NCBI GenBank assembly: GCA_000169395.1
Contig: AAXZ01000015.1
Coordinates: 1-41,178, forward strand
DNA: 41,178 nt
Source: Rhodobacteraceae bacterium HTCC2150
Lineage (GTDB): Bacteria; Pseudomonadota; Alphaproteobacteria; Rhodobacterales; Rhodobacteraceae
Direction: 5' to 3'
Position 1 is the first letter of the stretch. Each line of letters begins with the position of its first letter. Below, piece after piece: positions 15,559 through 25,149 of this stretch. Below the pieces are notes generated by a model that saw only the letters and a list, made by a program, of their open reading frames with translations, was not told where the DNA came from and did no database searches. Both the position numbers and the translations under genes were made by a program.

Positions 15559-17307
15559 TTAGGCCTCCAACAAAAGTGCTGCGCGAAGCATCGCTGGAAT
15601 TGAGTCGACCAATTGACCTGATGCGCGTACGCCATCAATTGGATGCCAACGTTCCTCAAAGGAACCTGGTGTGTTCCAAACAGATTGGGGGTCGTGGATC
15701 AAAAGCCCGGCAATTGTTCCTGCTACGATGTGGGTGCCTACGGCGCCAAGACGTTGACCCGCTTGGCGAACCTCGGCCTCTTTCAGAACGTAAAACCACA
15801 ATGGCGTTTGCGCGTCATACCCAGCATTGATCAATTCATTGCCTGTGCGGCCACTGGTTAATTCAGCCTTGGTAAGCGGACGTAAATTGAAATTATGGTC
15901 ACTGTTCAGCACATCGATGCATGCCTGCGCCGATGGCACGTTCATTCGCGCGCTGCGTTTTAAATTACGCGCAGCAAGGTTCTTTTCATCCAATTGTTGG
16001 GGTGTCGCGGTGGCTGGATCAAGGTCAGTTGCTTCATTTCGCATTTTTTGAAGTGGCAAAGCCAAATTGGTGTCCATTCGGCGCGTCGTACGATCGGCAA
16101 ATTCTGAATTTGGCATCGCAACACGGCGCCAATCTGCTACCCAATTTTGGGGTAGATTGTCTTGGCCAGCCAAAGGATTTTCGCCACCGCCCGTAAACAG
16201 GAACATGAATTCAAAACTTGCACGATCCAGTAAGGCAGATTCACCGCGCCCAAAGGCAGCGTTCCAATCATAATTTCCACGCACCATTGAGTGACCGAAG
16301 CGATAGGCACCTGCTGCAAATTCAATTGGCATAGGGAAAGCGGAACCTGTTTCATGGTCGCATTTTTCAAGAAAAGATCCATAGAGAGACGCGCCTGATT
16401 GTTTGACTTGTTGCAAGGCCACAGGGTCGCAAATCGATGGCAAATAAACATGCATTACCAACCATTGGTAATGAAGAATTACTTGTTTTCGTGCGTCGTT
16501 GAATACTTCGTCGGCATTTCCTGCGTGGCCACCATCACGCAAGGCATCAACCATACGATTGTGAAAGCGTAGGAAGGCCAAATGAAATTGTGCAACAAAA
16601 AGATTTTCATCATTTCGTGGATCACCAATAACAGCAGCACGCATATTTGGCGTGCCGTCTTTGGACAAAAGTGACGTACGGATGCCGTCAGGCAAATCGT
16701 CAAAATCGGCTTGGGTGAAAAGAACGTCACCCGTTTTTGGTGCCATTAATCGCCCAAGACGCAGCAAATCTGCGGCACCGTCCAAAGGCAAGCCACCGAG
16801 AATACCTTCAGCTGAAGGTGCCGGAAATGCGATCCACATTTTTGCGCGATCACCTTTGAAGCGAAGCAGCCCAGTTAGTTTGTCCAGCGCGGGATTATTG
16901 GTCGGCAATTCGGGGCCATACAGGCTGTCTAAATCAAGGCGGCCTGTACGTTGGTTTTTAATCGCATCTACGACTGTGTTGCGGGGTTGTGGCGAAAAAT
17001 CATCGTTCGGGCGACTGAAAATATCCACGACATCCTTGGCCGCCTCACTGGTGAGACCTTGATTGGTAATGTCGTGATCAATGAATTGACCAAAATAGGT
17101 AAACACAGGCGGTAGGGCGGAATTGTTTACGTCATCAACGTCACCATGGGTGTAAATTTCCATTTGCAATGCGCGTAATTGATCGGGTGTGTCTGATGTA
17201 AAAGCAGGGCTTTCGCCATCTGGGAAAAGATAGCCAAAGCTGCCACAATGTGGCTGTTGATCTGTTCCAATGACATGCGCACTGCCGTGTTTTCCGGTTT
17301 CAAGCAT
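15559..17307 (-). CDS. Animal-type (peroxidase-cyclooxygenase superfamily) heme peroxidase
   Basis: 582 residues from the ATG at 17307, preferred over a start at 17355 because GAGGGAGAC lies just upstream. Active-site features of the superfamily are present: distal His H78 in YFGQFIDHD, the catalytic Arg R231 in GDPRNDENL, and proximal His H339 in AYRFGHSMVRGNY, with LRFHNRM (H249) between. These enzymes oxidise halides, thiocyanate or phenols with hydrogen peroxide. There is no Sec or Tat signal peptide and no RTX repeats, so export, if any, is by an unknown route. First gene of a six-gene operon (to 12909). Confidence 0.88.
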   Translation of the reverse strand: MLETGKHGSAHVIGTDQQPHCGSFGYLFPDGESPAFTSDTPDQLRALQMEIYTHGDVDDVNNSALPPVFTYFGQFIDHDITNQGLTSEAAKDVVDIFSRPNDDFSPQPRNTVVDAIKNQRTGRLDLDSLYGPELPTNNPALDKLTGLLRFKGDRAKMWIAFPAPSAEGILGGLPLDGAADLLRLGRLMAPKTGDVLFTQADFDDLPDGIRTSLLSKDGTPNMRAAVIGDPRNDENLFVAQFHLAFLRFHNRMVDALRDGGHAGNADEVFNDARKQVILHYQWLVMHVYLPSICDPVALQQVKQSGASLYGSFLEKCDHETGSAFPMPIEFAAGAYRFGHSMVRGNYDWNAAFGRGESALLDRASFEFMFLFTGGGENPLAGQDNLPQNWVADWRRVAMPNSEFADRTTRRMDTNLALPLQKMRNEATDLDPATATPQQLDEKNLAARNLKRSARMNVPSAQACIDVLNSDHNFNLRPLTKAELTSGRTGNELINAGYDAQTPLWFYVLKEAEVRQAGQRLGAVGTHIVAGTIAGLLIHDPQSVWNTPGSFEERWHPIDGVRASGQLVDSIPAMLRAALLLEA

Positions 17308-17430
17308 TTTTTTGTCTCCCTCATATGTTTTTGATGATGGGATGACTTTGCGCATGGCCTGTGATTGGGGCGGGATGGAAACGTGAATGTTTCGTGAATA
17401 ACGGCGATAAACAGAAACATTGCCTTTGAT

Positions 17431-17460
17431 AAAAAAAACCGAGACACGAAGTCTCGGTTT
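17431..17460 (-). terminator. Rho-independent terminator after the peptidase gene
   Basis: Perfect 10-bp stem aaaccgagac (17436-17445) / gtctcggttt (17451-17460) with a 5-base loop. On the minus strand it is followed by eight T (17438-17431). It ends the PAP2-peptidase transcript and separates it from the peroxidase operon, which therefore needs its own promoter in 17308-17430. Confidence 0.85.
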
Positions 17461-17481
17461 GAAAGTTTCAGGGAGGATTTT

Positions 17482-18528
17482 TTATGCTCGGTATAAATAT
17501 TCCCAGCAGTATCGTTCGACGTCGCTGGCCTTGATTATTCCATAACCAGGCGCGGGTATGTAGGGGCGCGATTTGCGCCGCAACGCATCGCGGCCAAAAG
17601 AAAATGCGCCATAGCTGTTGCGAAAAACGAACCACCCGTTTTCATCTTCTGGATTTTGAGTTTCGGGATTTTCGATATCAAAACCACTTTCGGGCGATTC
17701 CGTTGGAATGAACCCGACAAGACAAACTGTATGTCCTAGGCCAGCCTTCAAGTTTTTAACGATCGAAGGCAAAGGATAGCGCACACGCCCATAAAGACGG
17801 GCTTCGGGTGACGTGAAAACCCCAGAACCCACGCCGTCAAATAATACAAAACTGGCAACTACCGGCACGTTATTTTGAATTTGCTCAAGAAAAGTGGAAA
17901 CAACCGTCTCTCCTTGTAGAATGTCGTTAAACCAATTGTCAGAAAGACCAACGTTCGGTTTTTTCCAAATATTGTGGACGTATTCGGAATGTTTCGTCAC
18001 CTTTTCCGCCGAACTTGGTGCAAGACCGACATCAAAATTAGGTGCCAAAAATCGATCCTCATCATATTTTGTGTCGCCCGCTTTAAACAGTTTTTCGCTC
18101 TTCATCGGTTGCACGGCCTGAAGTAGAAACGTTGCCCCACTTTCTTCGATAAGGGTTTTATCCGCTTCTTCTGTGACGACTGGTGGAAGAGGCTGTCTTC
18201 GCATTTCGGCATAAAGGTATTCTTCGGACAAGGGTTCTATCGTTCCACTGTTGAGTGAACGAGAAAGTTCCTCGGCAGCGACCACAGCAAATGCATTACA
18301 AGTGCCCCGATTAGATTGATCACGCACTGGCCATTTATTGAGATGAAAGTCTTCGCCCACGATCAATGTTGATTGCCGCGGTCCACCTGTCTGAGATAAA
18401 AATTTTAGAAATCCGTCATTATCTTGGGTTAGGTTGAATTGCTGTTCTCGAGCTTTTGCGGCTTCGATGGAATCGGCGGCATTCCATCCTTGTGGAACTG
18501 CCGCCGCATTTGTTCTAGACGGCCTCAT
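17482..18528 (-). CDS. Papain-like C1 family cysteine peptidase
   Basis: 348 residues from the ATG at 18528, which overlaps the TAA of the upstream gene (TAATG). A longer frame upstream is Arg-rich and overlaps the PAP2 gene, so it is rejected. The catalytic set of family C1 is visible: oxyanion Q71 and nucleophile C77 in RDQSNRGTCNAFA, H266 in LGHTVCLVGF, and N304 in FRNSYG. There is no signal peptide and no obvious inhibitory propeptide beyond the ~60-residue N-terminal region. It is co-transcribed with the PAP2-like gene and ends at a strong terminator. Targets are unknown. Confidence 0.85.
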   Translation of the reverse strand: MRPSRTNAAAVPQGWNAADSIEAAKAREQQFNLTQDNDGFLKFLSQTGGPRQSTLIVGEDFHLNKWPVRDQSNRGTCNAFAVVAAEELSRSLNSGTIEPLSEEYLYAEMRRQPLPPVVTEEADKTLIEESGATFLLQAVQPMKSEKLFKAGDTKYDEDRFLAPNFDVGLAPSSAEKVTKHSEYVHNIWKKPNVGLSDNWFNDILQGETVVSTFLEQIQNNVPVVASFVLFDGVGSGVFTSPEARLYGRVRYPLPSIVKNLKAGLGHTVCLVGFIPTESPESGFDIENPETQNPEDENGWFVFRNSYGAFSFGRDALRRKSRPYIPAPGYGIIKASDVERYCWEYLYRA

Positions 18529-19403
18529 TATGCTGACTCTGGGTCTAGTGCCGAAACGACATGTTCTAACTTGGCGCTGTCCCTTAGTTCCACCACAGAA
18601 TCGATGGATAACAGGGCGATAGCGATCTCTTTGCCTAAAAGTTCGCCCGCGTCTGTGTCGGATCTGAAATGTACGCCTGCATACTCTCGATTGATAGAAA
18701 CGCGGCGGGCGATTGCGTCCAGATATCCAGACATTGACGAAGTTTCCCCGAACAACGTTTTCAGCATCTCTGAAACACAATAGGATTGGGTTGCATGATT
18801 TGAGGGAAAAGAGGGGTGGGCTGGTGTCGGAATCATCGGCAGGATTCCAGGCCAAACTTGTGCCGGACGAGGCCGATTATAATGCAATTTTTGTTGCATG
18901 CCGAGGGTACCGGCCACAAGAATTGCCTGCGAAATGAGACGCAATGTATTTTTATGCCGATGTGTGGTTAGACCCAAAACATTCACGTACATGAAATCGA
19001 AACGTCCGGATTGTGCACTAATTTCTGCACCATACTCATACACATGTTTTTCACGATCATTTCGTGAATATTTTAGTTCGAGTTCAATGCCTGCCGCTGT
19101 TTGGGGCATTGGCCAGTTGTCTAAAATTGTTCGTAGGTCAACATCTGAAAGTGGGAATGCAGCAAGAATTTCACGCAGTTGGCCTAGTGCCCAAAGATCT
19201 GGATGAACGTCATCCTCGTTATAGCTAGCGGCAGTTAGCGGCTGAAAACCACCTTGATCCGCAAGGGGGATTCCTGTGGGCACGACAGACCCCGCGCCCG
19301 GTGCGCTTGCGGTTGCGCCATGTGTCGCGCCATGTGTTGCGCCGTGTGTTGCACCATGCGTTGCGCCGTGTGTTGCGCCGTGTCCACTTCCAAAAAATCG
19401 CAT
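18528..19403 (-). CDS. PAP2 / vanadium-haloperoxidase superfamily protein with N-terminal GATH repeats
   Basis: A 291-residue protein. The three superfamily motifs are intact: K-x6-RP in KLHYNRPRP, PSNH in PSFPSNHATQ (the PSGH motif with N for G), and R-x5-H-x3-D in NREYAGVHFRSD. These form the phosphate- or vanadate-binding site, so it is either an acid phosphatase or a vanadium-dependent haloperoxidase; sequence alone does not decide. Residues 8-31 are a His-rich tandem repeat (GATH units). There is no signal peptide and few hydrophobic helices, unlike membrane PAP2 lipid phosphatases, which favours a soluble enzyme. It is the first gene of a two-gene operon with the C1 peptidase. Confidence 0.82.
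   Translation of the reverse strand: MRFFGSGHGATHGATHGATHGATHGATHGATASAPGAGSVVPTGIPLADQGGFQPLTAASYNEDDVHPDLWALGQLREILAAFPLSDVDLRTILDNWPMPQTAAGIELELKYSRNDREKHVYEYGAEISAQSGRFDFMYVNVLGLTTHRHKNTLRLISQAILVAGTLGMQQKLHYNRPRPAQVWPGILPMIPTPAHPSFPSNHATQSYCVSEMLKTLFGETSSMSGYLDAIARRVSINREYAGVHFRSDTDAGELLGKEIAIALLSIDSVVELRDSAKLEHVVSALDPESA
19311..19379 (-). repeat. 12-bp tandem repeat encoding GATH units
   Basis: About 5.75 copies of a 12-bp unit (ggt/c-gca/g-aca/g-cat/c type) encode GATH-GATH-GATH-GATH-GATH-GAT near the N-terminus of the PAP2-like protein. Copies are nearly identical at the DNA level, so copy number can change by slippage without shifting frame. Confidence 0.85.
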
Positions 19404-19480
19404 TTTTCTCTCCCGTTATTACAATTATGGTTAATGTTTAATTAAGTGTCGTGAGCGATGCGTGATTTTGGCGTGAGCCG

Positions 19481-21439
19481 TTATCGTGCCAAACCCGCCG
19501 CAACCAATGTTTCGCCAAATTCGTGCCGCTTTGCAGGGTTTGATAGGCCATGACCTTGCATTAGTTTCGTTACCGAAAAATCTGGCATCAGATTGGCGTG
19601 ATGTTCGATCAAGGGTTCAATTTCATGAAGCCGTGTTGCGCGTTGCAGTGCAGCAATGGTCATTCGAATATTTGAACTGTAGTCGGGGGCGCGGCGATAA
19701 CATGACAAACCTTTTTCCGCCGCCCCGTCATAGTCACCTGTCATAAACAAAGCGATGCTCAGAAAGTGCTCGTTGCGAAAAATAAAAGGATCAAGGGGCG
19801 ACAATTCAAGAACCCGTTTCCCATGCGCAACCCCGCGATCTGCTTGGTCTGAATATGCAAGGGTTGGAACGGACCAAGCCAGTGTTTCCGCATCATTTGG
19901 GGTCAGTTCAATGGCTTGATCAAAGAGGGTCAATGCTTCGTTGTGCCGTTGATCAAACATCATTCGACAATGCCCCATCAAGGAAACGATACGCCCGTCA
20001 CCCGGCGCAAGCGCCACGGCGCGTTTTACATGTAATTCAAGTGAGCGGCGGTCTGCGTCTGGTTGTTTGCTCCAGCCTTGCCAAATTCGCAAAGCATACC
20101 ATTCCCCTAACAAGGCGTGAGCGGCTGCAAAAGTCGGATCAATCGTCACCGCTTGCATTAACAAACCACCGGCAAGCTCAAAGGAACCTGTTTCAAGTTG
20201 AAAGATTAAATCTTTTGCCCGAAGCACGAGATGATAGGGGCCAAGGGCCTCGTCGTTTTGGGTTGTCGTTGTCCGGAGTTCAGCCAAATTCACATTGGGC
20301 ATGAGCGTGCGTGCAATGCTTTCGGCCACGCCTTGACGCACGCTAAACACCGTATCACTTGCCACAACAAATGAGCCGGCCCAAAGAACCAATGAGGATT
20401 TGGCCTCGACCAATTGAACCGAAACGGACGCTTCGCCCTTTTGCAACAGAACGCTTCCTGTGACGACATAGGTTGGATCAATATCCCTACGAATTTGATT
20501 GAGATCCGGGGATTGTCCACGGTATCCGCGAGTAGAATTAGAGGAAATGACCGCGGGCGCGCGATAAGAGGCCAAATGGCAAGTGATTTGATCTAACAAG
20601 CCCAACGCCAAGTATTCCGGCGTTGGTTCAGGACCAAAGAAATCAAAAGGCAGAACCGCCACGGTTGCCAATTTTGTTTTTTTCACTTCGACCGGCACGA
20701 TTTTGACAGGCGCATCAGGGGCCGCGTTTTTTTCAAGTTTGATTGCCACCACAAGATCAAGCGTTTGCTGAGATGGTTCCGCGTCCAGCTCTTCTTCTAG
20801 TCGCGCGTGCAAATTCCCATAAACACGAAGGGCAAGTGCCGAATTTCCTGCCTGAACATGGCATTCCATCAAAGCCCGCGCGGCGTGTTCGTCCAAATCA
20901 TTAAGCAGCAATGCTGCGTGTGATGCCCGATTGCGAACATCAAGGGCAACGTCCTGCTTGCTGTAAACTGTTCGCAATCGGTTTTGGGTTGTTGAAAGAG
21001 TGTGGGATCTTGTTGTGGCTAGCCAGTCGTCAAATCCAGAACTAATGCCATCCAATTCGGACATCAATTGGGGCAGGGCTTGAATAGATTTAACGGTGTT
21101 GGGTTGGTTAAATTCAGAAGTTAGATCCTGCATCATTTCATCTAAATCAGTAGATAAGTTTTCAAGAGGAATAGAAACCTCGTCAGGCGTCGTTTGAAAC
21201 AAGTCTGGGTCGTGACCCTTAAAGGAACGTCTTAGATTGGATATCACTTGCCGAAGTGAAGTTCGCGCCTGACCTATGTCACCCGAATCCCACAATAGCT
21301 CTGCCAAAGTTTCCCTGCGGGCGCTGCCACCAGAAAGGGCAAGGTACGTCAAAAGAGCACGGCCCTTTCGACTTCGGATTTTTGTATCCTCGCCGTTTAA
21401 TGTCAGCTTCCAAGAAGCAGAAAGATGCAGATGGATCAA
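19481..21439 (-). CDS. SARP/BTAD-type regulator with TolB-like and TPR regions
   Basis: 652 residues from a TTG start (no in-frame ATG or GTG between it and an upstream stop). Domains in order: an N-terminal OmpR-like winged helix (KGRALLTYLALSGGSARRET, then LRQVISNLRR), a BTAD helical domain to about residue 235, a TolB/FlgO-like region (TVAVLPFDFFGPEPTPEYLA, with YVVTGSVLLQ, about 260-375), and C-terminal TPR-like helical repeats (about 400-640). This is a one-component, probably cytoplasmic activator. It lies 77 bp upstream of the PAP2/peptidase operon on the same strand and is the obvious candidate to control it and the peroxidase operon. Confidence 0.8.
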   Translation of the reverse strand: MIHLHLSASWKLTLNGEDTKIRSRKGRALLTYLALSGGSARRETLAELLWDSGDIGQARTSLRQVISNLRRSFKGHDPDLFQTTPDEVSIPLENLSTDLDEMMQDLTSEFNQPNTVKSIQALPQLMSELDGISSGFDDWLATTRSHTLSTTQNRLRTVYSKQDVALDVRNRASHAALLLNDLDEHAARALMECHVQAGNSALALRVYGNLHARLEEELDAEPSQQTLDLVVAIKLEKNAAPDAPVKIVPVEVKKTKLATVAVLPFDFFGPEPTPEYLALGLLDQITCHLASYRAPAVISSNSTRGYRGQSPDLNQIRRDIDPTYVVTGSVLLQKGEASVSVQLVEAKSSLVLWAGSFVVASDTVFSVRQGVAESIARTLMPNVNLAELRTTTTQNDEALGPYHLVLRAKDLIFQLETGSFELAGGLLMQAVTIDPTFAAAHALLGEWYALRIWQGWSKQPDADRRSLELHVKRAVALAPGDGRIVSLMGHCRMMFDQRHNEALTLFDQAIELTPNDAETLAWSVPTLAYSDQADRGVAHGKRVLELSPLDPFIFRNEHFLSIALFMTGDYDGAAEKGLSCYRRAPDYSSNIRMTIAALQRATRLHEIEPLIEHHANLMPDFSVTKLMQGHGLSNPAKRHEFGETLVAAGLAR

Positions 21440-21720
21440 CTTTGCCGCCCAATAGCTTGGTTTCTAAATTTGAATTTCTTAATGAACTACACGCGAATTG
21501 ACCCTGCAACGCAAGAATATTTGTCTTTCTAATCCGCAAAAATAAAAATGGTGGGATGTGTTCACTCTTTTCGTGCCCGAAAATATTTTTGATAGACTTC
21601 CCTGTTGGGCATGTGGTCCTTGAATAAGAAGGAAAGCGGTACCTTGGCGACTATGCACGATCCCCAATGTTTTAAATGATTGTTCGTTCAGAAAGACTAG
21701 CGGATCTGTCTTACAGGGGC
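21440..21720. other. Intergenic region without recognisable gene
   Basis: 281 bp between the kinase stop (21721) and the SARP regulator start (21439), all neighbouring genes reading on the minus strand. Must hold the SARP gene promoter. Short open frames here have no family resemblance. No clear terminator seen. Confidence 0.4.
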
Positions 21721-23925
21721 TTACGTTCTAAGTACATTTAGACTGTCCAAAAATGATCGAAGTTGGGTTGTGTTTATGGGTTTGGGCAAGAAATTGATCC
21801 CCAACCGTTTGCATTCGGCCCTAAGTTCACTGGTTCGATCTGCGGAAATAATCGCTGTCGGAACCGGATGATGGGTTGTGGAAATATATTCATATAATTC
21901 TGTTCCGGTTTGCCCAGATCCCAATCGATAATCCAAAAGAAATGCATCCGGGATCAAATCGATCTCCTCAATAATTTCTAAAGCCTGGTTTGCATCACTT
22001 GCGGCCAATACCTCAACGCCAAGTCCCGTTAGAATTTTCGCCATCGCGGTGCGCAGTCTGGATTCGTTTTCAACGAGTATGACCACCAAGCCACTAATGT
22101 TTCCTTCGGTTTCCTGCGTCTCGTGTTCTGTTTCGGGAGCCAAAAGCGCTTTGTTTGAAATTGGGACGTTCAGGGAAAAACAACTGCCGGTGCCCAATTC
22201 GGACCACAAGCCCAATTGATGTTCCAGCCCAGCACAGGCACGTTCGACAATTGCCAAGCCCAACCCAAGACCAGTATTTTTCTGAGATGTCCCGATCTGT
22301 TTGAATTCTTGAAAAATCAGATGGTGATCTTGTTCTGCAATGCCGCTTCCGGTGTCCCAAATTTCTATTCGTGCCGATGTGCCGTTTCTGCGCACACCAA
22401 AAACCACCCGCCCCTTTTCAGTGTAACGAATGGCATTTGTAAGCAAATTTTGCAGTATGCGCCGCAAATAAGCAGGATCACTGACGACAATAAGTGAGCT
22501 GTCGATCAACGACAGATGGATTCCTTTTTCTGCCGCGGTTAATGACAGTTCGTTGTACAGGGGTTCAAAAATTTCGGACAATCTGACGGGTTTAACGTCA
22601 AAGACAGCCTTGCCGGCGTCCAATTTGGAGATATCCAAAAGTGCTTCGATGATTTGCTCAACGGCCTGAAGGGCGGTTTCTGTTTTGCCTATGATCTCGT
22701 GTGAAGCGGCATCAGAGTTTTCGGCCAATGAGGACAAAAACAATTTGGCCGCCGAAAGTGGTTGAAGCAGATCATGGCTGGCCGCTGCAACAAACCGAGA
22801 CTTTGAGGCGTTTGCCCGTTCTGCCTCGGCTAATGCAATGCCAAGTTCCCTTGTGCGTTCTTCGACCCGCAATTCAAGTTGTTCATTCATTTGTGACAGC
22901 ACATGTGCGGCGGCGCGTTCTGCGGTGACATCAGTTATGCTGATCACGAAGCCGCGGTCGGGCATTTCCTGACAAAAAATACTGAATATTTGATCAGGTT
23001 TGCGGGTTACTTCGAAGAAAATCGGTTTGCGTTTTGTTGTCTTATTTGCCCAATTGCTAAATTTTTCCGCACTAAATTTTCGTTGAAATTCTAATTCACT
23101 ACTTAAATGATCCAAAAGAGAACCAAATTTATATTCTGTCGCTTTGCGCCGATCAGGAAGGTTCAACAAAAGGTTCATATTCTTGTTCCAACCGACCAGA
23201 ACTTGGTGGCGATTGAAAATACAAACCCCTTGATTCAAATGGTCTAGGGTCGCTTGCAGTGTTTTTGCTTGGCGATCACGAAGGCGCGCCCTTTCCTGAC
23301 GTTCCAAATAGACAATGTCAGAGACATCGGTTTGCAAAACAACAGTCGCCCCACGATCCGTACGATGTTCGCTGATTTGAACCCAACGTTGCCCTGACAA
23401 ACTTATTTTGTAAGCAACGTGATCATCACCGTGATGGGCAAGTCGGTCCGCAACCCAATCGGATGGGGTTTGTTCGACCGGCAAGGAGAGTGTTTCGCTT
23501 TGCGAAATCATGTTCACATATTCTTTGAAACTTAACCCTTCAAACAGTTTCGTTTCGACATCAATCAGGTCTTGGCAAAATCGAGAATTGAACAGGACCA
23601 GTTTGTCTTCGGGGTCAAATAACGCAAAACCATCGTCAATTGCTTCGATTGCTTCGGTCAAGTTTGATCTAGCGATTTCGCGTTCGGTACTGACGATTTC
23701 AAGGCGGGCATTTGAATCCTGTAACAAATCCAACGTGCGTTCCAAATCGCGCGTGCGTTCACGCACCTGCGATTCAAGCAAGGCTGCGCGTTCAAATTGT
23801 TGATACGCAAATCCTGATTGTTCGGTTTTCTGTTCGACGCGCTGCATCAAAGACTGTGCAATCAGCAACAGTTTTTCGTTTTGCCGTTCTAAGGAATCCC
23901 GTGGATCGATAAGTGTCGAATTCAA
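21721..23925 (-). CDS. Hybrid sensor histidine kinase with C-terminal receiver (NahK-like)
   Basis: 734 residues, TTG start. An N-terminal coiled coil leads to PAS-like domains (LTEAIEAIDDGFALFDPEDK about residues 92-112; LDHLNQGVCIFNRHQ about 232-246), a second coiled coil, a HisKA dimerisation domain with the phospho-accepting His in AAASHDLLQPLSA, and an HATPase domain (NLLTNAIRYTEKG, DTGSGI, GLGLGLAIVERA). The C-terminal receiver has the phospho-Asp in FLLDYRLG and Lys in LPKPIN. There are no membrane segments. It directly follows the FIST gene (16 bp). In gammaproteobacteria a FIST protein (NosP) reports nitric oxide to a cognate kinase (NahK); this pair has the same logic. Confidence 0.85.
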   Translation of the reverse strand: MNSTLIDPRDSLERQNEKLLLIAQSLMQRVEQKTEQSGFAYQQFERAALLESQVRERTRDLERTLDLLQDSNARLEIVSTEREIARSNLTEAIEAIDDGFALFDPEDKLVLFNSRFCQDLIDVETKLFEGLSFKEYVNMISQSETLSLPVEQTPSDWVADRLAHHGDDHVAYKISLSGQRWVQISEHRTDRGATVVLQTDVSDIVYLERQERARLRDRQAKTLQATLDHLNQGVCIFNRHQVLVGWNKNMNLLLNLPDRRKATEYKFGSLLDHLSSELEFQRKFSAEKFSNWANKTTKRKPIFFEVTRKPDQIFSIFCQEMPDRGFVISITDVTAERAAAHVLSQMNEQLELRVEERTRELGIALAEAERANASKSRFVAAASHDLLQPLSAAKLFLSSLAENSDAASHEIIGKTETALQAVEQIIEALLDISKLDAGKAVFDVKPVRLSEIFEPLYNELSLTAAEKGIHLSLIDSSLIVVSDPAYLRRILQNLLTNAIRYTEKGRVVFGVRRNGTSARIEIWDTGSGIAEQDHHLIFQEFKQIGTSQKNTGLGLGLAIVERACAGLEHQLGLWSELGTGSCFSLNVPISNKALLAPETEHETQETEGNISGLVVILVENESRLRTAMAKILTGLGVEVLAASDANQALEIIEEIDLIPDAFLLDYRLGSGQTGTELYEYISTTHHPVPTAIISADRTSELRAECKRLGINFLPKPINTTQLRSFLDSLNVLRT

Positions 23926-23941
23926 ATCTTATTGGCCCCTA

Positions 23942-25114
23942 TTAATTTCGATAAAATGCGACACCACTCATCGTATGGTTTACGTGAAGCGGGCCAATTT
24001 GTTCGCCATAAGTTGAGAAACCCGTCACTTTGTGGTCAGCAAGAATTTCCGCCATTTCGCGGCTTTGTTGCCCCTGTTCGGCCTCTATTCGGCGCAGAAT
24101 GCAATCGCAGCCAATAATATTTGTCGGGGCTTCGTCTTTGGACAGTTCTTGCAATTTTTGGCGCAAATGGTCCGCCAGATTTTTAGGATTAGCAACGGTC
24201 AGAACCATGCCCTCGTCGATCGCAGAAAAGAAAACAAGTTCCCCGTTTTCATTCACCTGTTGAATTGCCCGCACATGATGAGAGTCACCCAGACGCACGG
24301 CAACAGGGTGCGAGGCAAAGGTGAAACGGTCTAATTGATTGGGATCTTTCCCCACCAAGCGAGCGTATTCACGTGCCGCAGGTTCGGCATTTATTGTTTT
24401 TACAATGCGTTTGACTGGATCGGCCTCGGTGACGACCATTCTTTGATCTGTGGGCTCAAGGTGATCAAGGCTGAAAACACGGGTCCTATATTTGCTACGG
24501 GCGATGGTTAAAACCGCGGCATTGTCGCAAATGACACCATTCAGGGCGACATAGGTTTGTTGAAAGGACGTACCATCACCGGCAGATCCACCCAGCATAG
24601 GAACATCTCGCAAAGCAGGGGCAATTGTTGCGGCCAGCGTATCTTCGCTGAGGGAAAGGCCGTCTACGATCAGAAAGGCAAAATCAAATGGCATATCTAA
24701 TGGCCGATCTTGCAGCGCAATTCGTTCAATCGCAATTTCGCTAAGTACAGACTGAATATCTAGATCGTTGATGTTTTCGATCAAAAGCGAAGTCGTTGCA
24801 AAGTCACCCTCTGGAAAACCAATCGCCACAATCAGCCCCTCTTCGTAACCAGAGCTGCTTATTTCCCCTGCGGTGGTGCAGGCAACAACATCGGTGTCGG
24901 GGAACATTTCTTCGGCTTGGGCCACAATATCCGCAAAATCGACCAAAGGGGTGACCATTAGCATCACCAATCCAAGCTTGTCTGTGCCCAGCTGTTCCTT
25001 GAGGTATTTTACAGGTGATGTATTTGAACAATTGATGTGTGCTGTTCGCAGAATATCGGTATCAAAACTATTGTCTGCCACATCAGATTTGATTTTGGTC
25101 TTGGTCGCACACAT
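23942..25114 (-). CDS. FIST-domain sensor protein (NosP-like)
   Basis: 390 residues with FIST_N (GLVMLMVTPLVDFADIVAQA, DTDVVACTTAGEISSSGYEE, MLGGSAGDG) and FIST_C (AREYARLVGKDPNQLDRF, ending GEQIGPLHVNHTMSGVAFYR). FIST proteins are intracellular ligand sensors. The NosP group binds heme and nitric oxide and is encoded next to its kinase, as here. The C-terminal H-V-N-H-T block contains candidate heme-ligating histidines; that is inference. An amino-acid-binding FIST sensor is the alternative. Middle gene of the RR-FIST-HK operon. Confidence 0.82.
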   Translation of the reverse strand: MCATKTKIKSDVADNSFDTDILRTAHINCSNTSPVKYLKEQLGTDKLGLVMLMVTPLVDFADIVAQAEEMFPDTDVVACTTAGEISSSGYEEGLIVAIGFPEGDFATTSLLIENINDLDIQSVLSEIAIERIALQDRPLDMPFDFAFLIVDGLSLSEDTLAATIAPALRDVPMLGGSAGDGTSFQQTYVALNGVICDNAAVLTIARSKYRTRVFSLDHLEPTDQRMVVTEADPVKRIVKTINAEPAAREYARLVGKDPNQLDRFTFASHPVAVRLGDSHHVRAIQQVNENGELVFFSAIDEGMVLTVANPKNLADHLRQKLQELSKDEAPTNIIGCDCILRRIEAEQGQQSREMAEILADHKVTGFSTYGEQIGPLHVNHTMSGVAFYRN

Positions 25115-25149
25115 GCCTAAATTCTCCCTAGGGCACGTTAGTGTGTTTG

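Noticed and set aside
18529-18855. A 109-codon upstream extension of the papain-like peptidase frame
   Set aside because: It is Arg-rich, has no family resemblance and lies wholly over the PAP2-like gene in another frame. The ATG at 18528 coupled to the TAA of that gene is the natural start.
19311-19379. Short CRISPR-like array
   Set aside because: The units are contiguous 12-bp repeats with no spacers and encode a regular GATH peptide.
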